From: Flavobacteriaceae bacterium | Lineage (GTDB): Bacteria; Bacteroidota; Bacteroidia; Flavobacteriales; Flavobacteriaceae | Direction of reading: 5' to 3' | Length of the DNA: 59,647 bases | Assembly: GCA_021647885.1 (NCBI GenBank) | Contig: JAKITV010000011.1 | Location: 1-59,647 of the forward strand | Shown here: in pieces, positions 44,839-53,232 of the stretch | How the letters are laid out: each line of letters starts with the position of its first letter | Numbering within the stretch: the stretch's first letter is position 1 | Made by a program: the position numbers and the translations under genes | The notes under the pieces: generated by a model | What the model saw: the letters and a program-made list of their open reading frames with translations, nothing else | Told to the model about the DNA's origin: nothing | Database searches by the model: none

Positions 44839-45420
44839 TTACGTTCTTTCAGGTTTTAACCATTTTGGAACTGATTTAGGCTTAAAGTTTTTCATTTTAC
44901 TCAAAAGCGAATCAATATCATTATCTACAATAATGAGATCTAGGTTTTCAATTTTTAAAAAGCCTTTTGCTGTCATGGTTTTTGTCATATTGATTAAATC
45001 GTTATAAAATCCATTACAATTTAATAATCCAATAGGTTTTTGATGTAATCCTAATTGAGCCCAAGTAATGATTTCGAAAAGTTCTTCAAGCGTACCAAAA
45101 CCTCCTGGAAGTGCAATAAAACCATCTGACAATTCATGAATTTTCAGTTTACGTTGATGCATATTTTGTGTGGAAATCAATTCGTGAAGTCCTAAATGCA
45201 CGACTTCCTTCAGTTTTAAAAACTCTGGTATTACTCCAATTACTTTACCTCGATGTTTAAGTGAAGCTTCAGCAAGTATTCCCATAATTCCAATTTTGGC
45301 AGCTCCATAAACCAAAGTTATTTTGTCTTTTGCTAAAGTTTCCCCAAGTTTTACAGCTTGGGAAATTATTAAAGTGTCATTACCTTCGCTACTTCCACAA
45401 AACACTGCAATGCTATTCAT
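44839..45420 (-). CDS. LOG family protein (cytokinin riboside 5'-monophosphate phosphoribohydrolase-like)
   Basis: 193 residues from ATG 45420 (MNSIAVFCGSSEGND...), which gives the standard Rossmann start. The family signature PGGFGTLEELFEIITWAQLG is complete, together with GKVIGVIPEFL. LOG enzymes split nucleoside 5'-monophosphates into base and ribose 5-phosphate. The bacterial members' physiological role is usually nucleotide turnover. It follows prmC after an 88-base gap that contains degenerate CAAATTC heptamers. Confidence 0.9.
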   Translation of the reverse strand: MNSIAVFCGSSEGNDTLIISQAVKLGETLAKDKITLVYGAAKIGIMGILAEASLKHRGKVIGVIPEFLKLKEVVHLGLHELISTQNMHQRKLKIHELSDGFIALPGGFGTLEELFEIITWAQLGLHQKPIGLLNCNGFYNDLINMTKTMTAKGFLKIENLDLIIVDNDIDSLLSKMKNFKPKSVPKWLKPERT

Positions 45421-45433
45421 AAATCTCAATTTT

Positions 45434-45454
45434 CAAATACCAAATTCCAAAAAA
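45434..45454. repeat. Degenerate heptamers between prmC and the LOG gene
   Basis: CAAATAC, CAAATTC and CAAAAAA follow one another at 7-base spacing. The middle unit is identical to the unit repeated four times inside prmC at 45835-45862. Confidence 0.5.
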
Positions 45455-45508
45455 ACTAAATTCATTCAGTATTTCATTAAATATAACCCAACCTATTGAT
45501 TTCTATCA

Positions 45509-46393
45509 TCAGTCTTTAATCTTCTGTCCTTTTATCATTCGATTCTTACCAAAAATATCTGTTTTTATTTCTACTTCTGCAAATCCTTTATCTCTCATTA
45601 ATTTAAGCATATCCTTACCAAGATACTCATTAATTTCGAAATAAAGTATTCCGTTTGGACTTAAAGCTTGATTGGCTAGTTGTGTAATTTTTCTATAAAA
45701 TAACAAAGAATCTTCGGCTTCTACAAACAATGCTAGATGAGGTTCATATTTTAGAACATTTGGCTGCATTTGTCTTTTCTCCGAAGTTCTAACATATGGA
45801 GGATTAGATACTATTATATCGAATTCTAAATCTTCAAATTCCAAATTCCAAATTCCAAATTCTTGTTTCCAATTTAAAATATTTGCTTCAAAAAATGTAA
45901 CTTCAACATTATTTAGTTCTGCATTTTCTTTGGCAACATTCAAAGCTTCTTTACTTACATCAAGCGCAAATACTTTCGCGCTAGGTAAATTTTTAGCCAA
46001 TGAAACAGCAATACAACCACATCCTGTTCCAATATCTAAAATTCTGAATTCTGAATTCTGAATTCTGAATTTAGAAACAATCCAATCTACTAATTCTTCA
46101 GTTTCCAATCGTGGAATTAATACTGATTCATTCACTTTAAATGGCAATCCGAAGAATTCGGTTTGACCAATTATATATTGTATGGGTTCATGGTTTTTTA
46201 AAGCTTCTAATGCTTTAAGAATTTGTAGTTCTAGCTGTTTGTTGATTTCAAAATCGGGTTGCAATGCTAATTGTATTCTGCTAAAATCAAAATAAGATTC
46301 AGTTAGCATAAAAAAGAAACTGTTGACTTCTTCTTTTACATAGACAGACTCTAATTGTTTGTGGAATATTTCTTTTATATGTTTTAGCTTCAA
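45509..46393 (-). CDS. prmC: Peptide chain release factor N5-glutamine methyltransferase PrmC
   Basis: A 294-residue SAM-dependent methyltransferase that methylates the GGQ glutamine of release factors. N-terminal helical domain, SAM motif ILDIGTGCGCIAVSLA, and the catalytic NPPYVRTSEKRQM motif. Length is normal. Two 7-bp tandem arrays, each exactly four units, lie inside the coding sequence: ATTCTGA at 46041-46068 (encoding part of KFRIQNSEFRIL) and CAAATTC at 45835-45862 (encoding part of FGIWNLEFEDLEF). A gain or loss of one unit would shift the frame. Confidence 0.94.
   Translation of the reverse strand: MKLKHIKEIFHKQLESVYVKEEVNSFFFMLTESYFDFSRIQLALQPDFEINKQLELQILKALEALKNHEPIQYIIGQTEFFGLPFKVNESVLIPRLETEELVDWIVSKFRIQNSEFRILDIGTGCGCIAVSLAKNLPSAKVFALDVSKEALNVAKENAELNNVEVTFFEANILNWKQEFGIWNLEFEDLEFDIIVSNPPYVRTSEKRQMQPNVLKYEPHLALFVEAEDSLLFYRKITQLANQALSPNGILYFEINEYLGKDMLKLMRDKGFAEVEIKTDIFGKNRMIKGQKIKD
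45835..45862. repeat. Four tandem CAAATTC heptamers inside prmC
   Basis: Exactly four identical 7-base units (28 bases) are followed by a partial. They lie near the NPPY catalytic region's upstream linker in prmC. A change in copy number would put the downstream part of prmC out of frame. Confidence 0.85.
46041..46068. repeat. Four tandem ATTCTGA heptamers inside prmC
   Basis: Exactly four identical 7-base units (28 bases), directly next to the codons of the SAM-binding motif DIGTGCGC. Any slip of one unit breaks the frame. Confidence 0.85.
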
Positions 46394-46445
46394 TTTACTT
46401 TATCTTCTCTTTTAAACTCAAAATCAAAAAATCGTTAATCGTAAT

Positions 46446-46931
46446 TCATAAATCCTTAATCATCCAAACACCACATGAGTAATGTCCTGTATTGCCTAAA
46501 GGTTTGTCCAGACGAACAAACCCTTTTTTTTCATAAATATGAATTGCAGCTTTTAGCTGTGAAGCCGATTCTAAATAGCATTTTTTATAGCCAAAATCTT
46601 TTGCTGCCTGCATACATTTATCGAACATCTTTTTACCAAAACCTTTACCTCTTATTGATGGCGAAAAATACATTTTTTGTAATTCGCAAACGTCATCTCC
46701 AAAACCCCTTAAAGGTTTTATTCCTCCACCTCCAACAACAATGCCATTTTCTTCAATTACAAAATACACTTCTTTTTTACCTTGATAAGATTCAAACATA
46801 TTAGGAGTCTCTTCGTCTTCATAAGCTGTGCCAATCAATGGCATATTAAATTCAGGGAAAATAGCTTTAATTATCCGTTCAATAATTGGATTATCTTCTG
46901 GTTTAATTTCTCTTATTAAAAAATCATTCAC
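46446..46931 (-). CDS. GNAT family N-acetyltransferase
   Basis: About 162 residues from the GTG at 46931 (VNDFLIREIKPEDN...). Upstream ATGs exist at 46982 and 47090 but would put the start inside ribD on the other strand. The acetyl-CoA motif is clear: QKMYFSPSIRGKGFGKKMFDKCM, followed by CYLESASQLKAAIHIYEKKGF. The substrate is unknown. Only 22 bases separate its start from that of the divergent ribD gene. Confidence 0.85.
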   Translation of the reverse strand: MNDFLIREIKPEDNPIIERIIKAIFPEFNMPLIGTAYEDEETPNMFESYQGKKEVYFVIEENGIVVGGGGIKPLRGFGDDVCELQKMYFSPSIRGKGFGKKMFDKCMQAAKDFGYKKCYLESASQLKAAIHIYEKKGFVRLDKPLGNTGHYSCGVWMIKDL

Positions 46932-46946
46932 ACTAATAAAATTATG

Positions 46947-46954
46947 TAATTTTG
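46947..46954 (+). promoter_or_regulatory. -7 box overlapping the ribD start
   Basis: TAATTTTG fits TAnnTTTG but its last G is the first base of the GTG start. If real, translation would start at the next GTG (46960) on a leaderless mRNA; otherwise this is chance. Confidence 0.25.
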
Positions 46955-48018
46955 TGGATGTGAAGATACATGAAAAATACATAAAACGTTGTATTGAAAT
47001 TGCTAAAAATGGACTTGGAACCACAAGACCAAACCCAATGGTTGGATGTGTAATTGTTCTCAAAAACACAATTATTGGAGAAGGTTGCACAAGTGCTTAT
47101 GGTGGCAATCATGCCGAAGTAAATGCAATCGAATCCGTTAAAGATAAAGCCTTACTTAAAAAGGCTACACTCTATGTGACTTTAGAACCTTGTTCGCATT
47201 ATGGAAAAACTCCACCTTGTAGTGATTTGATTATCGAACACAAAATCCCTAATGTAGTTATTGGCACAATAGACACTCACGATAAAGTGGCTGGACAAGG
47301 AATTGCAAAATTAAAAACTGGTGGATGTAATGTTACTGTTGGAATACTTGAGGATGATTGCAAACAACATCACAAACGCTTTTTTACATTTCATAATAAA
47401 AAACGTCCTTACATAGTTTTAAAATGGGCTGAAACTAATGATGGCTATATTGCTCCTACATCAAAACAAGAAAAGAAACCAATTTGGATTACAAATGATT
47501 ATTCTAGACAACTCGTACATAAATGGAGAGCAGAAGAACATGCCATTTTAGTTGGCACAAATACTGTATTACAAGACAATCCTAATCTAACAACCAGAAA
47601 CTGGAAAGGAAATAACCCAATTAGAATTGTTATTGATAAAGAGTTGAAATTATCTAAAACTTATAACGTATTTAACGATGCTGCTGAAACAATTGTTATA
47701 AGCTCGAAGCTAGAAGACAGAAGACAGAAAGAACATGCAAAAAATTGGAAATTGGAATTTATTGATTGGGATTTAAAAGATGCTATTGCGGAACAAATCT
47801 GTGAAGTTTTGTACAAAAACAGTATCACTTCAGTAATTATTGAAGGCGGACAACAAACACTTCAAACCTTTATTAATGAAGACCTTTGGGATGAAGCAAG
47901 AGTGTTTACTGGAAACATAGCTTTTAATAATGGTGTGAAAGCACCTGAATTAACTGGCAAATTAGTTTCTGAAAAAAGTATCTTGAAAGACAACTTAAAA
48001 GTTTATACAAATGATTAA
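46954..48018 (+). CDS. ribD: Bifunctional diaminohydroxyphosphoribosylaminopyrimidine deaminase / uracil reductase RibD
   Basis: About 354 residues from the GTG at 46954 (MDVKIHEKYIKRCIEIAKNG), chosen because family members begin close to HEKYIKRC. An ATG at 46828 would add 42 unrelated residues and read through the GNAT gene. The deaminase motifs HAEVNAIE and PCSHYGKTPPC (zinc ligands) are followed by a reductase domain (KPIWITNDYSRQLVHKWRAEEHAILVG). Two steps of riboflavin synthesis. It overlaps the HAD gene by 8 bases. Confidence 0.92.
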   Translation: MDVKIHEKYIKRCIEIAKNGLGTTRPNPMVGCVIVLKNTIIGEGCTSAYGGNHAEVNAIESVKDKALLKKATLYVTLEPCSHYGKTPPCSDLIIEHKIPNVVIGTIDTHDKVAGQGIAKLKTGGCNVTVGILEDDCKQHHKRFFTFHNKKRPYIVLKWAETNDGYIAPTSKQEKKPIWITNDYSRQLVHKWRAEEHAILVGTNTVLQDNPNLTTRNWKGNNPIRIVIDKELKLSKTYNVFNDAAETIVISSKLEDRRQKEHAKNWKLEFIDWDLKDAIAEQICEVLYKNSITSVIIEGGQQTLQTFINEDLWDEARVFTGNIAFNNGVKAPELTGKLVSEKSILKDNLKVYTND

Positions 48019-48628
48019 AACCATCATTTTCGATTTTGGAGATGTTTTTATCAATTTAGATAAAGAAGCTGCAATGCAACATGCTTTACAGCTTTTTAAT
48101 ACAGACACCTTTTCGGAAGACATGATAGCTACCAATAATCTTTACGAGAAAGGATTGATTTCAACAGCTTTATTTATAAAATTTTACAAAGATAGCTTCC
48201 CTAATATTTCTGAAACCGAAATTATTAATACATGGAACATTATTATTAAGGATTTTCCGACTCACAGATTAGGATTTATTAAAACCCTTTCCGAGAAAAA
48301 AAAATACAGATTAATATTATTAAGCAATACTAATGAGCTACATATAAATTATGTTAAAGAGCAAATCGAGTTTTACGAAGAATTTAAAAATTGTTTTGAT
48401 GTTTTTTATTTGTCACACGAAATTCATTTAAACAAACCAAATCTAGAAATATTTGAATTTGTTTTATCCAAAAATAATTTGCTTGCTGAAGAATGCTTAT
48501 TTCTTGATGACACGAAAGAACACACAATTGCTGCAGCTCAATTAGGCATTAACACATGGAATCTTAATCCAAAAACTCAAGACGTTACTCAATTATTCAA
48601 AATTAATAAAGAGCTATTTTTAAAATAA
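48011..48628 (+). CDS. HAD-superfamily phosphatase
   Basis: A 205-residue HAD hydrolase of the YihX-like type. Motif I is IIFDFGDVF with nucleophile Asp8; a Gly stands in the place of the second Asp, as in the DxGxV subgroup. Later LLSNTNELH (motif II), the Lys in LNKPNLEIF (motif III) and LFLDDTKEH (motif IV) are present. Substrate unknown. Overlaps ribD by 8 bases and YigZ by 1 base (TAATG), so the three are one transcript and the phosphatase could serve flavin synthesis. Confidence 0.9.
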   Translation: MIKTIIFDFGDVFINLDKEAAMQHALQLFNTDTFSEDMIATNNLYEKGLISTALFIKFYKDSFPNISETEIINTWNIIIKDFPTHRLGFIKTLSEKKKYRLILLSNTNELHINYVKEQIEFYEEFKNCFDVFYLSHEIHLNKPNLEIFEFVLSKNNLLAEECLFLDDTKEHTIAAAQLGINTWNLNPKTQDVTQLFKINKELFLK

Positions 48629-49242
48629 TGCTTGAAAACGATAGCTATCATACTATTTTAAAACCTTCGGAAGAAGTTTTATTCAAAGACAAAAACAGTA
48701 AGTTTTTTGGGTATGCTTTTCCTATAAAAAGTGAAAATGATATAAAATCTCATCTTGAAACTTTAAAAAAGCAGCACCATACAGCAAGACATTGGTGTTA
48801 CGCTTACCAAATCGGGACAGAAGATATTAAGTTTAGAGCAAACGATGATGGCGAACCCAAAAATAGCGCAGGACAACCTATTTATGGTCAAATACAATCT
48901 TATAAACTCACAAATGTATTAATAGTTGTTGTACGCTATTTCGGTGGAGTTAAATTAGGAGTTAGTGGATTAATTAATGCTTACAAAACAACTGCACAAA
49001 TGGCATTAGAAACTTCAAAAATAATTGAGAAAACCATTAATAGAGAATTCCTAATTACTTTCGATTATAAAAACATGAATAAAGTGATGCGGATTATTAA
49101 AGAAAAGCAACTTAAAATTGTAAACCAGAAATTAGAGTTACATTGTGAAATCGAAATTTCTGTTAGAAAAAAAGATGCACAAACTATTTTTAACCTTTTT
49201 AATCAACTCTATGAAATAAAAATAAAGAGTTTAAGCGATTAA
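48628..49242 (+). CDS. YigZ / IMPACT family protein
   Basis: 204 residues. N-terminal UPF0029/IMPACT domain with the diagnostic segments HTARHWCYAYQIG, FRANDDGEPKNSAGQPIYGQI and VVVRYFGGVKLGVSGLI. The C-terminal half is a small alpha-beta domain of the YigZ type. Family members are linked to translation control, without a firm biochemical role in bacteria. Coupled to the HAD gene. Ends convergently with the thioesterase gene, with a 4-base overlap. Confidence 0.9.
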   Translation: MLENDSYHTILKPSEEVLFKDKNSKFFGYAFPIKSENDIKSHLETLKKQHHTARHWCYAYQIGTEDIKFRANDDGEPKNSAGQPIYGQIQSYKLTNVLIVVVRYFGGVKLGVSGLINAYKTTAQMALETSKIIEKTINREFLITFDYKNMNKVMRIIKEKQLKIVNQKLELHCEIEISVRKKDAQTIFNLFNQLYEIKIKSLSD

Positions 49243-49637
49243 TCTTGTAGTTTATCTAAAATATATTTTGGGCATCTTGTAGGTCTCATTGTTTTCATAT
49301 TTATAAATGCTAAAACTACATTTGCAGATGTTATAATTTCTCTGTCTTCATTTAAGATTTCAAAATCAAATTCTATGCTTGCGGTTGGCATTTTTAACAG
49401 TTGAGTTTTTACATAAATTACATCATCATAACCAACTGATTTTTTGTAATTTAGGGATAGTGAAATAACGGGAAGCATCACACCATCTTCTTCCATTTTT
49501 TTATAAGAAACACCTAAACTTCTTAACCACTCAATTCTTCCTATCTCTAAATATTGCGCATAGTTTCCGTGATATACAATTCCCATCTGGTCGGTCTCTG
49601 CATATCTTACTCTTATCTTTGTTTCGTGTGATTTCAT
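49239..49637 (-). CDS. Acyl-CoA thioesterase, hotdog fold (YbgC type)
   Basis: 132 residues with ATG at 49637 (an ATG one codon earlier is also possible). The hotdog start IRVRYAETDQMGIVYHGNYAQYLE holds the active-site Asp/His region. The rest (EDGVMLPVISLSLNYKKSVGYDD) matches the 4-hydroxybenzoyl-CoA thioesterase group. In Bacteroidota this gene commonly lies divergently from dnaA, as here with a 209-base gap. Confidence 0.9.
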   Translation of the reverse strand: MKSHETKIRVRYAETDQMGIVYHGNYAQYLEIGRIEWLRSLGVSYKKMEEDGVMLPVISLSLNYKKSVGYDDVIYVKTQLLKMPTASIEFDFEILNEDREIITSANVVLAFINMKTMRPTRCPKYILDKLQD

Positions 49638-49846
49638 CAAGTATTATTAATTTAAGCAAAATATTTTTTGTACTTTCATGCCGAATTAAACATGCGAAAA
49701 AAAAAATTAATAATCAATAGCATTTGATTTTTTTTTTTAGAATTTTGTTCACATATTTGTAGAGCAAAAAATAATCAAGTAGAAACACATTTTTTTTATT
49801 TTATTTTTGCTTAATCAACAAGACTAACTAATTATAACTTTTCTAA
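49638..49846. other. Intergenic region upstream of dnaA, no oriC signature seen
   Basis: Very AT-rich, with several T-runs and T8-T10 tracts. I looked for TTATCCACA and its one-base variants on both strands in this gap and found none, so an origin next to dnaA is not supported. Promoter-like TAnnTTTG lies near its right end. Confidence 0.5.
49802..49809 (+). promoter_or_regulatory. -7 promoter box of dnaA
   Basis: TATTTTTG fits TAnnTTTG and predicts a start near 49816 with a leader of ~30 nt before the ATG at 49847. No -33 TTG at the usual spacing. Confidence 0.35.
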
Positions 49847-51274
49847 ATGGGGGAAACTGCGCAATCGGTATGGAATAATTGTCTGGAATTTATAAACGAC
49901 AATATTCAACCGCAAGCCTATAAAACATGGTTTGAACCTATTCTTGCAGTTAAACTTTCTGAAAATGCTTTAAGCATACAAGTGCCTAGTAAATTTTTCT
50001 ATGAATGGTTAGAAGAACATTACGTTAAAATTTTAAAAGTTGCCCTAACTAAAGAACTAGGCGAAAACGCAAAGCTTGTTTACATTATTAAGATGGAAAA
50101 CACTTACGGCAACAAACAACCTTTTACAGAACGAATTCCGAGTTCTAACAGAGGTGGTGTGAAAGCTCAAAATGTTGATATTCCTTTAGATAATAAAAGC
50201 TCAGAATTAAAAAACCCTTTTATAATTCCTGGAATTAGAAATGTAAAAATTGAATCTCAACTTAATCCTAACTATAATTTCGAAAATTTTTTAGAAGGAG
50301 ACTCTAACCGTTTGGCCAGAAATGCAAGTATTGCAGTAGCAAACAAACCTGGAGGAACTTCTTTTAATCCATTATTAATTTTTGGTGGTGTTGGTTTAGG
50401 AAAAACACATTTGGTTCATGCCATTGGTGTAGATATAAAAGACAAATATCCTGAAAAAACGGTTTTATATATTTCGGCTGAAAAATTTACACAACAATAT
50501 ATAGATTCTGTAAAAAAGAATAATAGGAATGATTTTATTCATTTTTATCAAATCATCGATGTTTTAATTATTGACGATGTGCAATTCTTATCTGGTAAAA
50601 CAGGTACTCAAGATGTTTTCTTCCATATATTTAACCATTTGCACCAAAATGGCAAACAAGTTATCTTAACAAGCGATAAAGCTCCAGTAGATATGCAAGA
50701 TATTGAGCAGCGTTTATTGTCGCGATTTAAATGGGGACTTTCTGCCGAATTACAAACTCCAGATTTTGAAACAAGAGTATCTATATTAAAAAATAAATTA
50801 TATCGTGATGGTGTTGAAATGCCAGATGATATTATAGAATATGTTGCTAAACATATTAAAACCAATGTACGTGAGTTAGAAGGAGCCATTATCTCTTTAA
50901 TTGCGCAGTCTTCATTTAACAAAAAAGAAATTACAATTAACCTTGCTAAAGATATTGTAGAGAAGTTTGTAAAAAACACAAAACGTGAGGTTTCTATTGA
51001 ATATATTCAAAAAGTAGTTTCAGATTATTTTCAAATGGATGTCGATACACTTCAATCTAAAACCAGAAAACGTCATATTGTACAAGCGAGACAGTTAGCC
51101 ATGTTCTTTGCTAAAAGGTTCACTAAAGCTTCATTGGCTAGTATTGGTTCTCAAATAGGAAAACGAGATCATGCTACTGTGCTTCATGCCTGCAAAACAG
51201 TAGATAATTTATCTTCGACAGATAAACAATTTAGAAAATATGTTGAAGATCTTTCTAAAAAACTATCGATTTAA
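49847..51274 (+). CDS. dnaA: Chromosomal replication initiator DnaA
   Basis: 475 residues. Domain I at the N-terminus (VWNNCLEFINDNIQPQAYKTWFEP), a variable domain II linker (~90-140), then the AAA+ domain with Walker A FGGVGLGKTHLVHA, Walker B DVLIIDDVQFL and sensor QRLLSRFKWG. The C-terminal DNA-binding domain carries the signature GKRDHATVLHACKTV that contacts DnaA boxes. Complete. It is followed within 13 bases by the phosphatase gene. Confidence 0.97.
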   Translation: MGETAQSVWNNCLEFINDNIQPQAYKTWFEPILAVKLSENALSIQVPSKFFYEWLEEHYVKILKVALTKELGENAKLVYIIKMENTYGNKQPFTERIPSSNRGGVKAQNVDIPLDNKSSELKNPFIIPGIRNVKIESQLNPNYNFENFLEGDSNRLARNASIAVANKPGGTSFNPLLIFGGVGLGKTHLVHAIGVDIKDKYPEKTVLYISAEKFTQQYIDSVKKNNRNDFIHFYQIIDVLIIDDVQFLSGKTGTQDVFFHIFNHLHQNGKQVILTSDKAPVDMQDIEQRLLSRFKWGLSAELQTPDFETRVSILKNKLYRDGVEMPDDIIEYVAKHIKTNVRELEGAIISLIAQSSFNKKEITINLAKDIVEKFVKNTKREVSIEYIQKVVSDYFQMDVDTLQSKTRKRHIVQARQLAMFFAKRFTKASLASIGSQIGKRDHATVLHACKTVDNLSSTDKQFRKYVEDLSKKLSI

Positions 51275-51286
51275 TTTCTTCTAAAA

Positions 51287-51745
51287 ATGACTAAAATAGT
51301 AATGGTTTGCCTAGGAAATATCTGCCGCTCACCATTAGCCGAAGGAATTTTAAAATCCAAATTACCTGAAAATATTTTTTTTATTGATTCTGCCGGAACA
51401 AGTAATTATCATATTGGAGAGCAGCCCGATCCTCGCGCCATTGCAATTGCAAAAAAATATGGTATAGATATATCTGCTCAAAAAGGAAGACAATTTGTAG
51501 TGTCCGACTTTGATGCGTTCGATTATATTTATGCAATGGATAGTGAGAACTTTAACAACATAGTTAATTTAGCTCGAAATTCTGAAGACGTATCTAAAGT
51601 AAAACTAATTCTTGAAGAATTAAATGATTCTTCAATAACTAATGTTCCAGACCCTTATTATGGTGGCGAACAAGGTTTTGAAAATGTATATCAATTATTA
51701 GATGAAGCTTGCACTTCTATTGTAAATAAATTAACAACACACTAA
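51287..51745 (+). CDS. Low-molecular-weight protein tyrosine phosphatase
   Basis: A 152-residue LMW-PTP. Catalytic P-loop VCLGNICRSPLAEG with C-x5-R (Cys8, Arg14) and the general-acid loop DPYYGG near residue 125. Removes phosphate from tyrosines, in many bacteria on polysaccharide kinases or arsenate. No polysaccharide kinase is seen in this window. Tightly packed: 12 bases after dnaA and 1 base before the RsmI-like gene. Confidence 0.93.
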   Translation: MTKIVMVCLGNICRSPLAEGILKSKLPENIFFIDSAGTSNYHIGEQPDPRAIAIAKKYGIDISAQKGRQFVVSDFDAFDYIYAMDSENFNNIVNLARNSEDVSKVKLILEELNDSSITNVPDPYYGGEQGFENVYQLLDEACTSIVNKLTTH

Positions 51746-51746
51746 A

Positions 51747-52463
51747 ATGAATGGCTCTAAAGGAAAATTATACCTTATACCAACTAGACTTGGTGATAAT
51801 GCTCCGTTAGATGTTTTACCAATTTCAATAAAAAAAATAATTGAAGCTGTAGATGATTATATCGTTGAAAATGAAAAAACTGCTAGGCTTTTTATTAAAA
51901 AAATAAGTTCGAATAAACCTCAACCTTCATTAAGAATAAGCATTTTAAATAAATTTACTGAAGAAAATGAATTACCAAGTTATCTTGATGCATGTTTAGA
52001 AGGAAAACATGTTGGTTTACTGTCTGAAGCTGGTTGCCCAGCAATTGCAGATCCAGGTGCAGAAATTGTAAAAATAGCGCATCAAAAAGGAATTCAGGTT
52101 GTACCATTGGTTGGCCCATCTTCAATACTACTCGCTCTAATGAGTTCTGGAATGAATGGTCAAAATTTTGCATTTAATGGATATTTACCAATTGAAAAAT
52201 CTGAAAAAAAATCCAAATTAAAAAAACTTGAACGATTATCTTTTGAACAAGGTCAAGCTCAAATATTTATTGAAACACCTTATAGAAATAACAATATGTT
52301 AGAAGATATTTGCGCATCTTTAAAAGAGAACACAAGAGTTTGTGTTGCCTGTGACATTACATTACCTACAGAATATATAAAGACTAAAACAGTTAAGGAA
52401 TGGAAACACATAACTGTTGACCTACATAAAAGACCTTCAATTTTTATAATCCAAAAAGACTGA
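51747..52463 (+). CDS. SAM-dependent methyltransferase, RsmI-like tetrapyrrole-methylase fold
   Basis: 238 residues. Start GKLYLIPTRLGDNAPLDVLPISIKKII, SEAGCPAIADPGAEIVKIAHQKGI (SAM pocket), then PLVGPSSILLALMSSGMNGQNFAFNGYLP are the conserved blocks of RsmI (16S rRNA C1402 2'-O-methylation). It is shorter than the ~280-residue E. coli enzyme and lacks its C-terminal domain, as is usual for the Bacteroidota form, so the rRNA target is inferred. Confidence 0.85.
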   Translation: MNGSKGKLYLIPTRLGDNAPLDVLPISIKKIIEAVDDYIVENEKTARLFIKKISSNKPQPSLRISILNKFTEENELPSYLDACLEGKHVGLLSEAGCPAIADPGAEIVKIAHQKGIQVVPLVGPSSILLALMSSGMNGQNFAFNGYLPIEKSEKKSKLKKLERLSFEQGQAQIFIETPYRNNNMLEDICASLKENTRVCVACDITLPTEYIKTKTVKEWKHITVDLHKRPSIFIIQKD

Positions 52464-52476
52464 TTTATTTTTTTGG
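52451..52476. terminator. Weak bidirectional hairpin between convergent genes
   Basis: CCAAAAA and TTTTTGG give a 7-bp stem with a 12-base loop in the tiny gap between the RsmI-like stop (52463) and the lysozyme-fold gene stop (52477). A/T-rich and low in GC, so the call is tentative. Confidence 0.35.
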
Positions 52477-53133
52477 TTAAGCTTTTGCTTTTCTGTTTGG
52501 TACGACAAAAGATGTATCGTAACCTGAAAAACGTTTCATGTAGCTTTTTATAGTAGTTCCATAAGCATCAGCAAATCCAATAGCTCCGTAACTTCTTAAA
52601 AATTTCTTTACACTACCTGGTCCAGCTAAATGTGCTGCTGCTAAAATTCCAGATTCAGTAATTAATACTCCACCAATATTTTTACCAACAAAACGCTTAA
52701 TATCTCTACGCAAAATCCATTTATTGCGTTCAGCATTAGCAATAAATGCTTTCTCTTGAAGTTTAGGATCTGCTAAAAATTCGCTTGTATTATGAATTCC
52801 TATTAACTTTAACGTGTTTTTTCCAAATTGATATTTACCTAAATATCCATAAGTATTAACTACGAAATAATTACCTCGAGACTCTTTAAAAGCTAAAGCT
52901 TCTTTAAATCCAACAAAAGATTTACCAAGGTTAGGCGTAGAAAAACAGTTCTCAAAATCTAATGTTTCAGTAGTAATAACATTATGAGTCTCGTTAGATA
53001 CTGAATAATTAAGCTCTAAGCCTTGAATAGAATACTTGTTTAAATCCAAAGTTTCATCTGTATTAATTACGACAAATAGTATCGTAAAAAACACTATTGG
53101 AATAACTGAATATGCTATCAATCTATTATTCAT
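52477..53133 (-). CDS. Lysozyme-fold peptidoglycan hydrolase-like protein
   Basis: About 218 residues from ATG 53133 (MNNRLIAYSVIPIVFF...), with one N-terminal membrane span (about 4-21). The C-terminal ~140 residues look like a transglycosylase/lysozyme fold: a catalytic-type Glu in FKEALAFKESRGNYFVV followed by YLGKYQFG, and a Gly-rich stretch LAGPGSVKKFLRSYG. Probably acts on murein in the periplasm. Its substrate and true activity are not certain. Next gene upstream is a DUF2279 protein. Confidence 0.78.
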   Translation of the reverse strand: MNNRLIAYSVIPIVFFTILFVVINTDETLDLNKYSIQGLELNYSVSNETHNVITTETLDFENCFSTPNLGKSFVGFKEALAFKESRGNYFVVNTYGYLGKYQFGKNTLKLIGIHNTSEFLADPKLQEKAFIANAERNKWILRRDIKRFVGKNIGGVLITESGILAAAHLAGPGSVKKFLRSYGAIGFADAYGTTIKSYMKRFSGYDTSFVVPNRKAKA

Positions 53134-53179
53134 TTTCTTGAATTTATGAAGCATACAAAGTACTTCAAATTTCAGCGTG

Positions 53180-53187
53180 CAAAATTA
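53180..53187 (-). promoter_or_regulatory. -7 promoter box of the lysozyme-fold gene
   Basis: TAATTTTG on the minus strand fits TAnnTTTG; it would start transcription near 53173 with a ~40-nt leader to the ATG at 53133. Confidence 0.35.
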
Positions 53188-53232
53188 CACATTTTTTTTA
53201 ATATCTCAAAATTATTCGTTAAAGGGTGTTTT

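Noticed and set aside
44807..45007. Plus-strand 66-residue frame beginning in the hairpin repeat
   Set aside because: The start of this frame is the hairpin repeat and the remainder is antisense to the LOG gene. Such frames arise because the repeat reads open.
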